From Paramyrothecium sp. XJ0827 (Eukaryota; Ascomycota; Sordariomycetes; Hypocreales; Stachybotryaceae), in NCBI GenBank assembly GCA_020881915.1, contig JAJFPB010000003.1, positions 4,092,001 through 4,156,000 on the forward strand: DNA of 64,000 nt. The letters are read 5' to 3'. This document shows, piece by piece, positions 23,756 through 35,492 of the stretch; within the stretch, counting starts at the first letter, position 1, and each line of letters opens with the position of its first letter. A program made the position numbers and the translations under genes. The notes beneath the pieces are model-generated. The model was given only the letters and a program-made list of their open reading frames with translations, did not search any database and was not told the DNA's origin.

Positions 23756-24086
23756 AAAGATTGACTTGACTTTGGGTTGTTTGGACCAAACGGACATATG
23801 AACATTGATCATGGTGTAAGCGACATATTCACGACATATACCTGGAATGCCTTTACGACCTGGGAATTTAAGCTATGCTGTAACTAGAATGAGCTCATCA
23901 ATAATATTTGGACACGAAACACGGATCAAGACATCGTACATGTAACAGTGAGGTCGTGCGTGCCGAGGCGAACGTCTGGACACCGGGCGTGTCCTAAAGT
24001 GATCATGATAATGCATTAAGTGGAAAGAAGCTGTAGGGATATACACGCCATGCAAATGATAAAAGGCCCAAATGTAATGGTAATCA
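23756..24086. other. Convergent 3' intergenic spacer
   Basis: About 330 nt between the stops of two convergent genes (large acidic protein, plus; small membrane protein, minus). AT-rich relative to its flanks, as expected for 3' UTRs. No coding content. Confidence 0.6.
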
Positions 24087-24627
24087 TCACAGCCTAATGT
24101 AGATGTCCATGCACTCGATTCTCCATTCACGCTTCCCCAGCAGGGTCCTCAACCACTCGATACCCAGGCCGGTCCATTCCTTCCTGCGAGCCGTTATCTC
24201 GTCCGCAGCGGCGCCGGCTAGCGCGCGCGCCGTAGAGTTGACCATATCGACGACGGTGGCGTTGAAGGAGGCATGGTCTTCGTGGCGCTCGAGGCTCGTC
24301 GCGTCCGCGGAGCTGTTTGGGCTGCTGCCACCGCCGGCCAGGCTGGGCCGCGGTTGGAACCAGTTGCTGCTGAAGTCGAAGAAGCAGCGGTCGGACCAGT
24401 TGCACGAGGTGAGGAAGAGGATGAGCAGGAGGATGGAGCAGTAGACGCAGGGCCGGTTGAGGAAGTAGGTGCAAATGAAGAAGAGGAAGATGAAGGCGGG
24501 CGAGGCGTTGGTCGGGATGAAGAGCAGAGGAAGCCAGCTGTTTTGCGCGGGCGGAACGTTAGCAACCGGCGCGGACGAAGGGGCCACAGACGGGGCATTA
24601 TTCGACGAACCTGCGTAGGCAGAACAT
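24087..24627 (-). CDS. Small two-helix membrane protein, hypothetical
   Basis: Unknown function. The best model is a 17-nt first exon (24611-24627, encoding MFCLR) joined across a 73-nt intron (GTTCGT..AACAG) to 24087-24537, giving 155 residues. The N-terminal half has two hydrophobic helices (FIFLFFICTYFL and YCSILLLILFL) with a short loop, followed by a Trp/Phe/Cys-rich stretch and a polar C-terminal tail ending IYIRL. An intronless alternative starting at 24659 would read through the intron with a Ser/Pro/Ala-rich leader and is less convincing. The hydrophobic pattern makes this the real frame among several overlapping open frames in this GC-rich stretch. Confidence 0.6.
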
Positions 24628-26004
24628 GGTGCCTGCGATTGCCACGGCGTATGCCGCACAGAAGCTTGAGTGCCGGAGGGTTGCGGATCGGCGACGGGAG
24701 GGCTGGTGTGCTCAAGGCTTGGATGCGGCGGCGGCGGCGGCGGCCGGAATGACGTTCACGGACACAGGGAGAAGTTGGCCAGGTCCCCTGTCCCGAAGCG
24801 ATGCGCAAGTCGCCGAGGCGGGTCTTCGCAAGATTCTGGATGTCAAGGACGTCCTCCAAGGATTGGGCGGGGAGGCAGGATATCGGCAGGGGGGAGGGCG
24901 AGTCGGCTCGGTGTTGCGCAAAGCGACGAAGTGGTAACGATATTGGTTGGTTGATTTGGAAGACCCGTCTTGGCCGTGCATCACGAGCGATAAGTCAGCC
25001 TTTTCCAGCCTCGACCTGGATTAAGGTGGCAGCCTGGACAAAAAAGAAAGATAAAAAAAGTAGTCTATGCGGACTCCCCCCCACCAAGAGTGCCCTGTAG
25101 CACCGGAACGATGGGAGAGGTTCGGCACTAAAACATTGTGCGACACAGGGGACCAAAGGTGCAGCCGGCAGCGGTGTGTCACTGCCCATGCCCACCAGGT
25201 CGGACGGGGGCGGGCGGCGCGATTGCATGGCTGCAGCTGCTTACAGCCTAACGCGGAGGGCGGACAAGGGGGCTGCAGCCGCTGTTCGCAAATGCGGCTC
25301 GGACACGTCACGGACTGGGCGCTGACGATGCCACTCATTGGGCCGCCACGATGGGGATGCGCTGCAGTAGCGGGCCTTTCCAACCCCCGAGCTATAAGGC
25401 CCGCTGGTGTCTGTTCATGATGTTCAAGTTCGGTGAGGGCGAGGCAGGAAAGAAAAGTTGACGGGTGCGACTCTTGTTGGATGGTGGCAGTTTGTAACAT
25501 GGACATCTTGGTCTCGTCCTTGGGTATCTAAAGAGTTGACAACCTTTTACTAGGTACACATATAAGCTCCTATGATCCAATGCGAGCATGTCTGAACAGC
25601 ATGTAACAAGGTCTCTCATGTCAATAAGACAGACTTTCAGAAAGAGAAAGACATCACGATAGTATCATTGGGAAAACTAGCCTCGTCCCATTATCATCCC
25701 AGAGCCCTCGTGGCCGGGAGCTCAAGTCCTCTCTTTTTGACTGGAATCAACTGACATGAAACTCGCGTGGATGAGTCCTAGTGGCTGTGATTGTTCTCTC
25801 TTTACTCCCCGGTTGACAACAGACACAATGTCTCCCTGTGTTGCAACTGCAATAAAAACCACGATCCTACCTTGGCTCTCCCACAAGCTTCCAAACAAGG
25901 ATGCGTAGTGCAGCATCGAGGCTGGCAAGCTCGACTCCGAGGCTCCAAGTGGGCCATTCTTGGGCCTAAACCACAGGGACGCCACGAGCCCAACGCAGTA
26001 TCGG

Positions 26005-26056
26005 ACAGCACAGCATGACACAGCAGACCACAGCACAGCACGGCACAGCACAGCAC
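26005..26056. repeat. Imperfect CACAG/CAGCA repeat
   Basis: Roughly ten units of CACAG with occasional substitutions, about 550 nt upstream of the EDC4-like start codon. Possibly within the promoter or transcribed leader. Confidence 0.7.
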
Positions 26057-26099
26057 CGGCTCCCGACAGCTGCCGCCGCTGGATCCCCCAGCCTCGCCT

Positions 26100-26142
26100 C
26101 TTTGTTTCCCTTCTTTCTTCTTTTTCTTCCTTTCTTCTCTCA
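26100..26142 (+). promoter_or_regulatory. Pyrimidine-rich tract upstream of the EDC4-like gene
   Basis: An almost uninterrupted T/C run on the coding strand, as often found just upstream of transcription starts in ascomycete housekeeping genes. The role is inferred from position and composition only. Confidence 0.35.
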
Positions 26143-26602
26143 AACCAACATCTTCAACTCGCCCTCCGCGCTTCACCACCTTGTACTACTCTATCCCTTT
26201 TCTTTGTTTTGTTTTGTTGCTTCAACGAACAAATCGGGACCAGGAAATTCTTTTTTTGGGAGGCGCCGGAGTTCCACGTAGCGTTCGACGCGAGAATTGA
26301 GCTGAGGTCATTGGTTGTCCTGCCTTCTGGGTTTTGCCGAGCCTTGTACCTACGCGCGCTGCCGCCCTTGGCAAGGTACATACTGTACGCATACCACTCC
26401 TTTTTCTCCACTGAAAATCCATTGATTCTTTCAATCCCGCCACCAGTGCCTTACTCACCTCAACCTTACTTTGCCTTAGCACACACAAACCTCAGATTCA
26501 CACACAACATCCCTCTCCCTCGACGCATACGAGCCAAGCCAGAAAGGGGTCGCTTGTCTGCACCGCACCACGATTGCTCCTGCATCGTCCTGCATCGCAA
26601 CC

Positions 26603-29600
26603 ATGGATTTGCCCCCGGCGCCAACGCCGCCCGTCAACAGTGGTGCCATGGCGCCCAATTCGGAGCGCGCCGCCAACTTGCTGAATCTGCTCAAGTTCAG
26701 CGCATCAAACGCTTCCAGTGCTCAGTCCCAGCAGCAGCAACAGCCGCAGCATCAGCAGATTCATCACCAGTCCGATGTCGACGAACAGCAGCAGCATCAC
26801 CACCACTTGCTCCAGCAGTTCCAGCACCAGACCCATGAGCACCAACTGCAACAGCTTCAGCAGCTTCAGCACCAGTCGCAGCAGGCCCAGTTCCCGACCC
26901 GGATCCATCAGCCTGCCCCCGCTGGCGCGGACCCCAGCGGCTTGCTTGCTGCTCTCATGCGTGGTGCTCAGGAGATTGAGGAGCCTCGCCAGGCTCTACC
27001 TCCTGCGCCCGCCGCCAACAATTTCGCCAACGGGCCCCCCTCGGCCGACACGACATCATATCTCCTGAACTTGCTTAACAGGCCCAAGCCAGTCCAGAAT
27101 GATCAGCAGCAGCTTGCCGAAACCGCGCGCTCCAACGCACTGACTCCCCAGTCACCCGAGCCCTCTGCCGAGCACAGCCGCTCGTACAATCAATACCAGC
27201 AAACGTCTCAGAACAACGCCTATGCTCCCGGCCGCCAGCATTCCTACCAGCATCAGCAGCAGCCGCCATCGCAGGACTCGTTTGTCGATGTTCAGCACCG
27301 CCTCCACTCCAATGCCGACTCGTACTCGTATCCTAATACCACCCAAGACTCTGCGGACTCTCTGGTCCAACAGCTCATGGGCAGCATCGCGCAGTCCTCG
27401 CCACAAAGCCAGGGCCATGGTGTCCATACCTCAGGGCCTGCTCCACCCTTCCAGATTCTTAAGAAGGACCATGGATCTCCGGCTGGGTCACACCATACAG
27501 ACCCTACATATGCTGCGAATGGTCGTAGCCCGCTTACCAGCCCACCCGAGCAAATCCGTCGCAAGGTGGATCGCACCTCGTCTCTGCAGTCCCATCACTC
27601 TCACCACTCGCACCACTCGCACCATTCCCATCACTCCCATCATTCTCACCAACCGATCAAGGAATCGACTCCGGCAGCAGCTTTCGATTCGTTTGGTCCT
27701 ACCTCCGGCCTAGCCGACAAGAACACAGAGACCGTCACCGAAGCTCTCAACGAAATTGCCGACCAGGCTGATCTTGACGCCCGCGAAGCTCTACAGAGGG
27801 CCGAGCTGAGCCAGGTAGAGAACAAGCTTTCGGAAGATGCAGAAGTCTTGGCTGCCGCTCGCGTTGTGGAAAAGCGCGTCGAGGAAGTCAAGAAGGCATA
27901 CGAAAACGATCCCGAGTTTGGTACTCCCGAGCAGGAATTGGTCAAGGACATCGAAGACCACGTACGACACATTGTTGACGACGTTCAGGGTGTGGCGGAC
28001 AGCTGGGAGAGCGCCGATCAGGAAGAGATTGTGGTCATCGAGGAGAAGGAAGCACCGCCTGTCAAGGTCTTCAATTTCCCAATGAAGCCCTGGATCTCCA
28101 TTACGCTTCAGGAAGATTCCGGAGACAGTCGACCGGAGTTCCGAGAGGAGTCCATCATGGACATTGCCCGCCTGAAGAAGGAGTTTGATCAGATGGATCG
28201 CAACTTGTACACAGCTTCCCAGACCTACATGGCTTATGGTATGTCCAAGCAGGGTGGCCTACGCGTCATTCGCCAGGATGATGGCAAGGACGCCAAGGTC
28301 TTTACCGATACCAAGGATCGCATCTTCAACTTGGGCATGTCCGTGACCCCCAGCGACCATGACGGTCCTCACAAGGAGGCCATCATCGGCACGGGTGTCA
28401 GCGGCACTGTCTACTGGGTGCAGATCCGTGACGGCGACAAGGACCACATCGAGGACACACACCTCGAGCAGTATGGCTTTGCCCTACCTCCCATCAGCTC
28501 TCAGGATGGTGACGCCCCAGGTGGTGTTCTCAAGACCAGGGCGCGACCTTCCACTTCGCACCCCGAATACTTTGCAGTCGGCCGTGGCAAGTCCATCAAC
28601 TTCATCTGGCCCTCATACATTATGCAGAACAATCTGTTCAAGGCTGGCCACGACCGCGTCGTCGACACCGAAGCCCTGTTCCAACAATGCTCGCTGAAGA
28701 TCAACACCGGAAAGGCTGGCAAGGACTTTACCTTCAGTCAGGACGACACCGTCGTTGTTTCCCTTGACAAGTCTGGGCGAATCAAGTTCTGGGACGTTCG
28801 TGATTTGACTGCCGTCAAGGAGGACTCTGATCCCCGAGCACCTATGCCCGCCCAGCTGTCTTCTGAAGTCGACGAGCCGCTCATGACCTTGGCTAGCACC
28901 CCAGAAGGCGAGAAGGCCTGGCCGACCTCGGTCTTGCTCCTCGACAAGCAGCGCCCGTACCAGAAGCGTTGTGCTTTGCGGTACATGATTGTTGGTATGA
29001 AACAGAACCACACTCTCCAGCTCTGGGATCTTGCCCTCGGCAAGCCAGTACAGGAGTTCAATCTTCCCCACAGCAAGGAGTCGGATGCCGTGTGCAGCGT
29101 TATGTACCATCCCGCCACTGGCATGATTGTCATCGGACACCCCACCCGAAACTCTGTCTACTTTGCGCACTTGTCGGCTCCTAAGTATAACCTCAAGAGC
29201 GTGTCCCAGGCTGAGTACATTCAACGCCTTGTCGCCCAGGACTCTTCGATTCCCCAGCCGGATAGTACCGCCGTGATTAGCGGAGTCCGCGAGTACTCCT
29301 TTGCAAGCAGAGGCATTCTGCGCAGCCTCGACATTCTCCCCAACCCTGCCATGGTCCAGGACACCGACGAGCCAACACTTTTTGAACTGTATGCTATGCA
29401 CTCGAAGGGCGTTGCGTGCTTGCTCGTGAAGCAGGCCGAGCTGGGATGGTCAAAGGAGAACAAGGTTCTGGACCCGGTGGACGCTGTCGCCGAGGGCATT
29501 GTGACCGTTTCCAAGCTCAAGTCTCCACAGCCTCCTGAGGTCGCAGCTCCAGCTGAAGCTCTTCCCATCCGTATTGCCAACCGTGGTACGCCTAAGGAGA

Positions 29601-31458
29601 CGCCCCAGGCCACGCCTGCACAGAACGAGCCGGCACAACGCGGCCCAGAGTCGGCCACTCCTGCGAAGGCCAAGAACGAGGTCAAGGAGGCTGAGACGCC
29701 TGCTCCTGCTCCCGCTCCTCCTGCGAAGGAGACCCCCGCCGAGAAGCCCGAAAGGAAATCGCGAAAGAAGAAGGCTGCAGCCGCCGCGCAGCAGTCAGCT
29801 GAGGCCACGACAAACGGGAACTCTCCTCGTGCTGCGGCGCCCAACAAATCAGAGGCCGTCAAGAACGGTGCCTCCCAGGGTTTCTCCACCGAAATGCTGG
29901 ATTCGGCCATTGCCAGCATGGAGTCGCGACTCAGCGCCAGCATGTCTGAGCAGCTCAAGTCATCTCTCAAGAACCTGAACAACAAAATTGATGAGGGCGC
30001 TCGTGTTAGAGATGAGAACTTTAACCAGCACCAGATCAAACTCCTGGACATGGTTTCGGAGGTGTTGAACGAGAACACACAAAAGGTCCTCGAAGCTCTG
30101 ATTCACCATCAATTCACCGAGCTGGTCATTCCTGCTATTGGCGACAAGGCCGGCAAGGCTGTGACAGATCTTCTCAACAACAAGCTTCAGCCCAACATCT
30201 CGGACGCCGTGCACAAAGAGATCCAGAGCGCCCTGCCACATGCTTTGAGCCGATCACTCCGATCTGGCGATTTCATCAACAGCATCTCTGACCGAGTCAG
30301 CAATTCTGTTGCTCCTAACGTTCAGAAAGAGCTCATTGGTCCGCTGACCCAACGACTGACGCCCATCCTGTCCGGCATCGCCACTCAGACGGCGCAGGGC
30401 ATCAGCAGCGAGATTCGTCAGCAATATCATGAGCAGTTTGAGATCATGAAGGCCCAGCACGCTGCGGACTCTGCTAAGGTCGATCAGCTACTGTCGTATG
30501 TCACCTCTCTCACCGACATGGTATCGACAATGGCGGCTTCTCAATCGTCCCTCCAAGCGGAGTTTTTGAAGTTTAAGCAACAGCCAGTTCACGAACTTCC
30601 CGGCATCTCAGGCGCTTCCGGACCTCAAAGCACCAGCGGCGTGTACAACACCGCTCCTCAGCAGGGGTACGGCGGCAACGCCTTGTCAAACAACCCTCCT
30701 AGCCACCATGGCAGCTTCGCCCCTAGCCAAGCTCCTAGTCATGCCCAGCCGCTTATGGGTAGCCCTCAGTACATGCGCGGCCACCAGCACATGTCGAGCC
30801 CTCAGGGCTCAGCCGCGCCGTCTGAGCATATCGGCTCAGTCAACAGCGTCGGTGCCATTGCCAACGCTTACGCTAGCCAGATGAACAAGAACGAGGCCGA
30901 GGCCGACCACGATTTGGTTCAGAGGGTCCGCCTCATTGAGCAGGCTATCCAGGAAGGTCGCCTTCAGGATGCCATGATCCAGTGGATTCAGAGTGGCAGA
31001 GAGGAGGAGATTTTCCGACACTGCTTGAGCCGCTTCCCTGCCAACAAGTTCGAGAACCTTCCGCCTTTGATGCTTCTGGTGGTCATTGCCACTATTTCGA
31101 AGGATTTGAAGCCGAACCCACGACTCAAGGAGGAGATCGAATGGATTGAGATGGCCGTTCGGGCGTTTGGTGAGAGCATGCATAGCATGGTAAGTCGTCT
31201 CGTAATAGTTGAAAATTCCGCCGTGCGCTAACTTAACGATAGGAATGGGAGAAGCAAGCTTTCCGTGAAGTGATGCGGAGCACGTCGCAAACGATGCAGC
31301 TCCTAATCAACAGAATTAAACCCCTCATTGCAAGCATCCAGGATGGCTTCCCTACGGATCCTTTCCTGGTGAAGCTTGAGAGGGGAAAGCTCGAGTGGAT
31401 CGTTCGCTCGTCAGAGCACATTCTGGAATCCTTTGGCGGTAGCAGGCTCTACGAGTAA
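26603..31458 (+). CDS. EDC4: EDC4/Ge-1-like mRNA-decapping scaffold
   Basis: Predicted cytoplasmic P-body protein that scaffolds the Dcp1-Dcp2 decapping complex (Ge-1/EDC4 in animals; S. pombe Pdc1 is the functional counterpart). Exons 26603-31189 and 31243-31458 (53-nt intron, GTAAGT..GATAG, CTAAC branch site at 31228) give 1600 residues. Residues 1-350 are Gln/His/Pro-rich, with a Ser-His-His array at 330-349. A charged helical stretch (about 370-470) precedes a beta-propeller-like region (about 485-950) with WD-type strands such as IKFWDVRDL and LQLWDLALG. A Pro/Ala/Lys linker leads to a long coiled-coil region (about 1095-1300). The C-terminal helical domain (about 1430-1600) starts at HDLVQRVRLIEQAIQEGRL, matching the conserved EDC4 C-terminus that mediates oligomerisation and P-body targeting. 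The start is the first ATG before the conserved helix ERAANLLNLLKFS. Confidence 0.9.
27590..27649 (+). repeat. In-frame Ser-His-His hexon array (20 codons)
   Basis: Sixty nucleotides encoding seven Ser-His-His units (the last partial) in the low-complexity N-terminus of the EDC4-like protein. Codons vary synonymously (TCC/TCT/TCG, CAC/CAT), so the array has been kept at protein level rather than being a fresh slippage product. Confidence 0.9.
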
Positions 31459-32753
31459 TATCTCGAGCCGTTGATCTCATCTGGAAATCTGCATCTGTTT
31501 TCTACTCAAGGTCATAGCGGCTTGGAGTTTGGTGCACGTGGATATATCGAAACTTGGTCCTTCGCATAACCTCTGCCTAGGCTGACGAGACGTCGTCCTG
31601 AAAAACGGGCGATGATTCAGGCGGCCAGGAGGGGGTTTGTTGCTTTTCGTAACATGATGACTGTATGATTGTATATCAGGCAGGAACGTACAGGAGACGG
31701 AGGGCTGGATTTATCTGCCTGCTTCGTGGTGGATTATATAAGGGTTAAGCATGAAAATTCCATTTTGTCTCTTCCTCTTTTTACTCATTGTTTCGCGTTT
31801 GACTGCCATTTCCGAGATGGCCACGATAGGGGTGGCCATTGAATCAACGACAGGTCATGATCTCTAGCGGCCAATGACTCTGGATGAATTGAGCTCGGCT
31901 AGATGGGGTTTATGGATAGGAAAAGGCCAGGTATCGTTGTTAGTGTAACTGTACGAAAGTGTCCTGAACTGTTGTGTCATGAAGCAAAAGCAAAGGTGTT
32001 GTTTTATCGTGTGCAATTCCTTGAGGCCCCAGAGAGGACCACCAGGTCATCCAAACAAAGCCCCAGCATGGAAGAAAACGTGACTTTTCTGGCGGCAGCA
32101 TGGTGGTCGGTTTCCTTCTAGGTATACAACATCTTAGTCCTGCATCGGGTAGATGGCAGCTTGTATTGGAGCTTTCTCGACCCACAAGCAACGTAGTGTT
32201 CGGTTTCGCTCTTCGGGGATGCTGCTCCTCGGTATGTAGCACCGCGCGCGAAAGAAAGGCCACAGACGGCGGGATCCCTCCTTCTCCCCGGTGTAGGAGA
32301 TAGACACACCCTGGTTTAGTAGTTGTCCTATTGTTCAGATGAAGGCGGTCGCAAGGTTGCAACTCGGTTGACTTCCGCTGCGTCTCAGATTTGCAAAACC
32401 TCTGAGATCTGATTTCTCTGACCTCGGGCGTCTCAAGGATCTGGACCCAACATGTTAAAGGGCAATTATGACGACTGATCAAGCACGCGGTTTGGGTGGA
32501 ATGGAAATGCAATTGAAAGAACAATCTCATGATCATCGCAGCAGATCGAGGATTCTTGACGTAACAAAACGAGAGTGATGTTGTACTCCTCACAACGCAA
32601 TGATGGCTATTCTCAACTAAGCTGCTACATACGGGGTAGCTTCTCAAACTTTCAGTGTCACAACCGTCACATTGCATGGTGAACAGTAGGTACCCGAGAT
32701 GCCATACAAATCTATCAGGAAAAGCAATTCTAATGTTCACCACTAATGCTAAG
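31459..32753. other. Convergent intergenic region, no gene
   Basis: 3' flanks of the EDC4-like gene (plus) and the PAP2 gene (minus). An open frame of 273 codons on the minus strand (31940-32761) is Cys/His-rich without any pattern and looks fortuitous. Confidence 0.6.
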
Positions 32754-33929
32754 CTAGTCAATAAGAGACTTGAGTGTGCCTATAGAAGGCAGTTCTGCGT
32801 GAGTCGATGTCCGCCCGAAAGGCGCAAATATCCAATCCTCTATTGGCTTTAGAACGAGCACAACATGGTTATATCTCCAACCAATAAGCGGGACCATGGA
32901 GCCAATGACGGCATCCATGATGAAGTGGTTCCCGGTGGACAAGATAGTGAAGAGCATAGCGGCCGGCCACAGAGGCGCGACCAGCCGGAGCCAGCGATGA
33001 GGCGAGAACCGACACAGACAGACGGCGAGGAAGAGGGCCGTGCCAAAGTGAAGGCTGGGCATGGCAGCGATGGTTAGCTGGAAACGATTGTGCGTCCAAA
33101 CGCTCGCGGCGCCTACGCTCTTGCCTCCGCCATGTAGCACGTCTACGAAGCCATGCTCGACCGGCAGCAGACGCGGCGGCGAGCAGCGCCACAAAGTGAC
33201 AATGACGAGGGCAACGGCGTTGTCGAGGGCGATGGTTCGACGGATGCGGCGAAACAGCGACAGTGGGAGGTAGGTATACGTGTATATGATGAAGCAAATG
33301 CCGACGCAGATGTGAGAGTAATAGACATTGGCGAGGTAGGGCACAAGCCAGGCCAGGCGGGAAAGAACGTAGCGCTGGAGCGGAAGCTCGATAGCGATGC
33401 CGAGGCTGTGTTCGAAGCGGAGGATTTGCAAGGCATGGTCTTGGGCACGCTGGAAGACGGCTTCATTGCCAGCAATGAGGACGGCAGAGAGCGCGCGGAG
33501 AAGCTGGTAGACCCTGGTTCCTGGTTAACATGTGCAATTGTGAGGATGGCGGTAGCGTGTAAGTGGCTATGTGGAGACGCACCAGTACGTCAAGTTCCAA
33601 TACCATATCTCGGCCAGGAACGGAAACGTGTCAAAGAATCGACGGAGAAGACTCAGAACTATGTTGTTCGGAGACGGCGGAGCTGCAGCGCCCGTTGTGA
33701 GTGCGGCGCTGCTCGACTTATCGCGGCGCGTCACTGGGGACTCGGCATCGCTCTCGAGGTCGTGGCGAGACGGGCCGGCGTCTCGTCGTCGGTTGAGAAG
33801 GGTGCCGAACGTGAATAAGATTACAATCACTAATTGTAAACGTCAGTCGAACTGTCGCGGAAGAAGGCAGGGCGGGTGGACTGGACGAGGCCACTTACAC
33901 GTAGGCTCAAGGAGGTTTCTGTTAATCAT
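32754..33929 (-). CDS. PAP2-superfamily membrane protein (IPC synthase/phosphatase-like)
   Basis: Predicted integral membrane lipid phosphatase or phosphotransferase, probably in the secretory pathway. Exons (minus): 33899-33929, 33583-33829, 32754-33513, with introns of 69 nt each; frame is kept, giving 345 residues. The protein is largely hydrophobic with about six membrane helices (the first, LIVILFTFGTLL, is split by intron 1). The PAP2 signature is present in the Aur1-like PAP2_3 form: RCSPPRLLP before the catalytic core, MPSLHFG (second conserved motif, His) and STGNHFIMDAVIG (third motif, His-x3-Asp). Aur1 itself is longer, so this is more likely one of the uncharacterised fungal paralogues. 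The start at 33929 is the first ATG giving an N-terminal helix. Confidence 0.87.
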
Positions 33930-35492
33930 CGTGGGCTGCGCACGCTTGATGGGAGATACAAAGAAGAATAAGTCTGGAAGATGAGATGAAACCCCTTCTA
34001 TGACGATGCATGAGAATCCAATAACGAATGATGTGTCTATGATGCCGGGAAGGAATTGCCCTGAATCATGTCGCCACCTTGACTTGTGCAGGAGCGTGCG
34101 GTGGGCTGAGACAAGGAGGAACACAAACACAAAGAAACAAGATTTCGGGATAAAGCTTCTTTTTAGACACGACCAGGGGGCTGACAGAACTACCGAGATG
34201 GTCCTGTTTCCTTCCGCCTCGCTAGCCTTGGCCCCTCGATCAGTTTATGCCAAAGAGTGGGCGCGCGGCGGAGATGGCGTCGGGCATGTCAAACGAACCC
34301 GAGATTTCCGGTTCATAGTTCCGGCCGATTAGCATTGAAGCTACAGCCAATTAGTGAGAAGACGAGGACACTGGTAAATAGAAACAATAAACGAGCTGAC
34401 GCCGAACACTCGGACGGGCAATCTCCTTGTCCTTGCCATTGTGGCGGCCAAAACCTTCCGGGCCACTAGGATGAAGCGGACCAGGCGTCCGGGTAGGGCT
34501 TGGAGCCTGTGTTACTGAGTTTATTATTTTGCTTCTTTCCGAGGTCTCTATTTGCTATCCTGGTCTCTCGGGTTTAACAAAAACAGTTCGTTGGGTGGTC
34601 AGACAGGAATGTGGTGTGTGTGCACGTGCGGCGTTACCACATTTGAGTTGTGATGTCGGTTTTACGTATTCGACGGGTCTACGGCAACAACGGTTTCTAT
34701 TCTAGTTTAAAATCTTCCCTCCTCTTCCCTGCCCGACAGGGAGAATTTCGCGAAGTACGCGGGTAGCCAGCCCTCTGCGTTCGGCTGGGACCGAAACCGA
34801 GAACGCAAGCAAAAGATCGCACACCGTCCCAGACAAGGGACAGACACCTCCGAAGGGGAACGGAAGCTCCGGAACAAGGTGGATCTCAGGAACGCACTGG
34901 CAGCTCCGCAGACCACGTAACGAGGCGAGGGACGGGGCACGAATGAATCCCGACGGCCCGTGGCCTGCGCGGCGCTTTTATTTCTAGCGCAATGCAAGTG
35001 TTGGATGCTGCACGACAGCCGGGCGAGCCTTTGTGCGCTTTTTTCCTTGGTACGACCAAGGAAAGGGGGAAGCCAGGGGGAATTGGCTCGAACGGGATTC
35101 GACAATGGTCGGGAGACGGACTCCCGGGACGTTCAAGCACGGGATGGCTGCATCTGACGCGTGAGCTAAATCTAATTATGGAGGGCTGTGCCTGGTTCTT
35201 GGTGGCGTGTCGTAGGGTGGTTTGATATTGATACGCAGGAGACGGGCGAGACACGCCGAGCACGGCACCGACAAGTTTCTCGATAGCGTTGATTGTGAAT
35301 CTCGATTCTATCCGAATAGTCTCTCTATCCCAATCTAACCCGTCGAAGAGTGCACCCGTATCGCATTCTCGTCTTTGCGAGGCGTGGCCGCCCTCGTGTC
35401 ATCATCTTCATACTCATACAAAACCCGGTCTCCCAGCCCCCTCAAGAATCCCCCATCATAATCATCATCATGGCCATCATCAACGGCGCAAA
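33930..35492. other. Intergenic region, no gene
   Basis: Promoter of the PAP2 gene (left end) and 3' flank of the alcohol dehydrogenase (right end). Short open frames occur on both strands with no domain content. A CAT/ATC-rich stretch lies just before 35490. Confidence 0.6.

Larger units (their letters stand above)
24628..26602. other. Intergenic region: promoter and 5' leader of the EDC4-like gene
   Basis: No gene is supported. Starts of the small membrane protein (minus) and the EDC4-like gene (plus) face away from each other across it. The right half has a CACAG-rich repeat and a C/T-rich stretch (26.10-26.14 kb) typical of fungal core promoters or 5' UTRs. The open frame at 25960-26838 runs through these and is not a gene. 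Confidence 0.6.

Noticed and set aside
22943..23812. 289-codon minus-strand frame
   Set aside because: Antisense to the large acidic protein; the composition (Leu/Arg/Ser) mirrors Glu/Val-rich codons.
24273..24859. Overlapping long open frames on both strands around 24.3-24.9 kb
   Set aside because: GC-rich composition keeps several frames open; only the frame with two hydrophobic helices (24087-24627, minus) looks like a protein.
25960..26838. 292-codon plus-strand frame running into the EDC4-like gene
   Set aside because: It passes through the CACAG repeat and pyrimidine tract and then overlaps the EDC4-like start in a different frame. It is promoter sequence that happens to be open.
31940..32761. 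273-codon minus-strand frame between the EDC4-like and PAP2 genes
   Set aside because: No domain, signal peptide or biased codon use; scattered Cys/His; it overlaps the PAP2 stop codon. Most likely a chance open frame.
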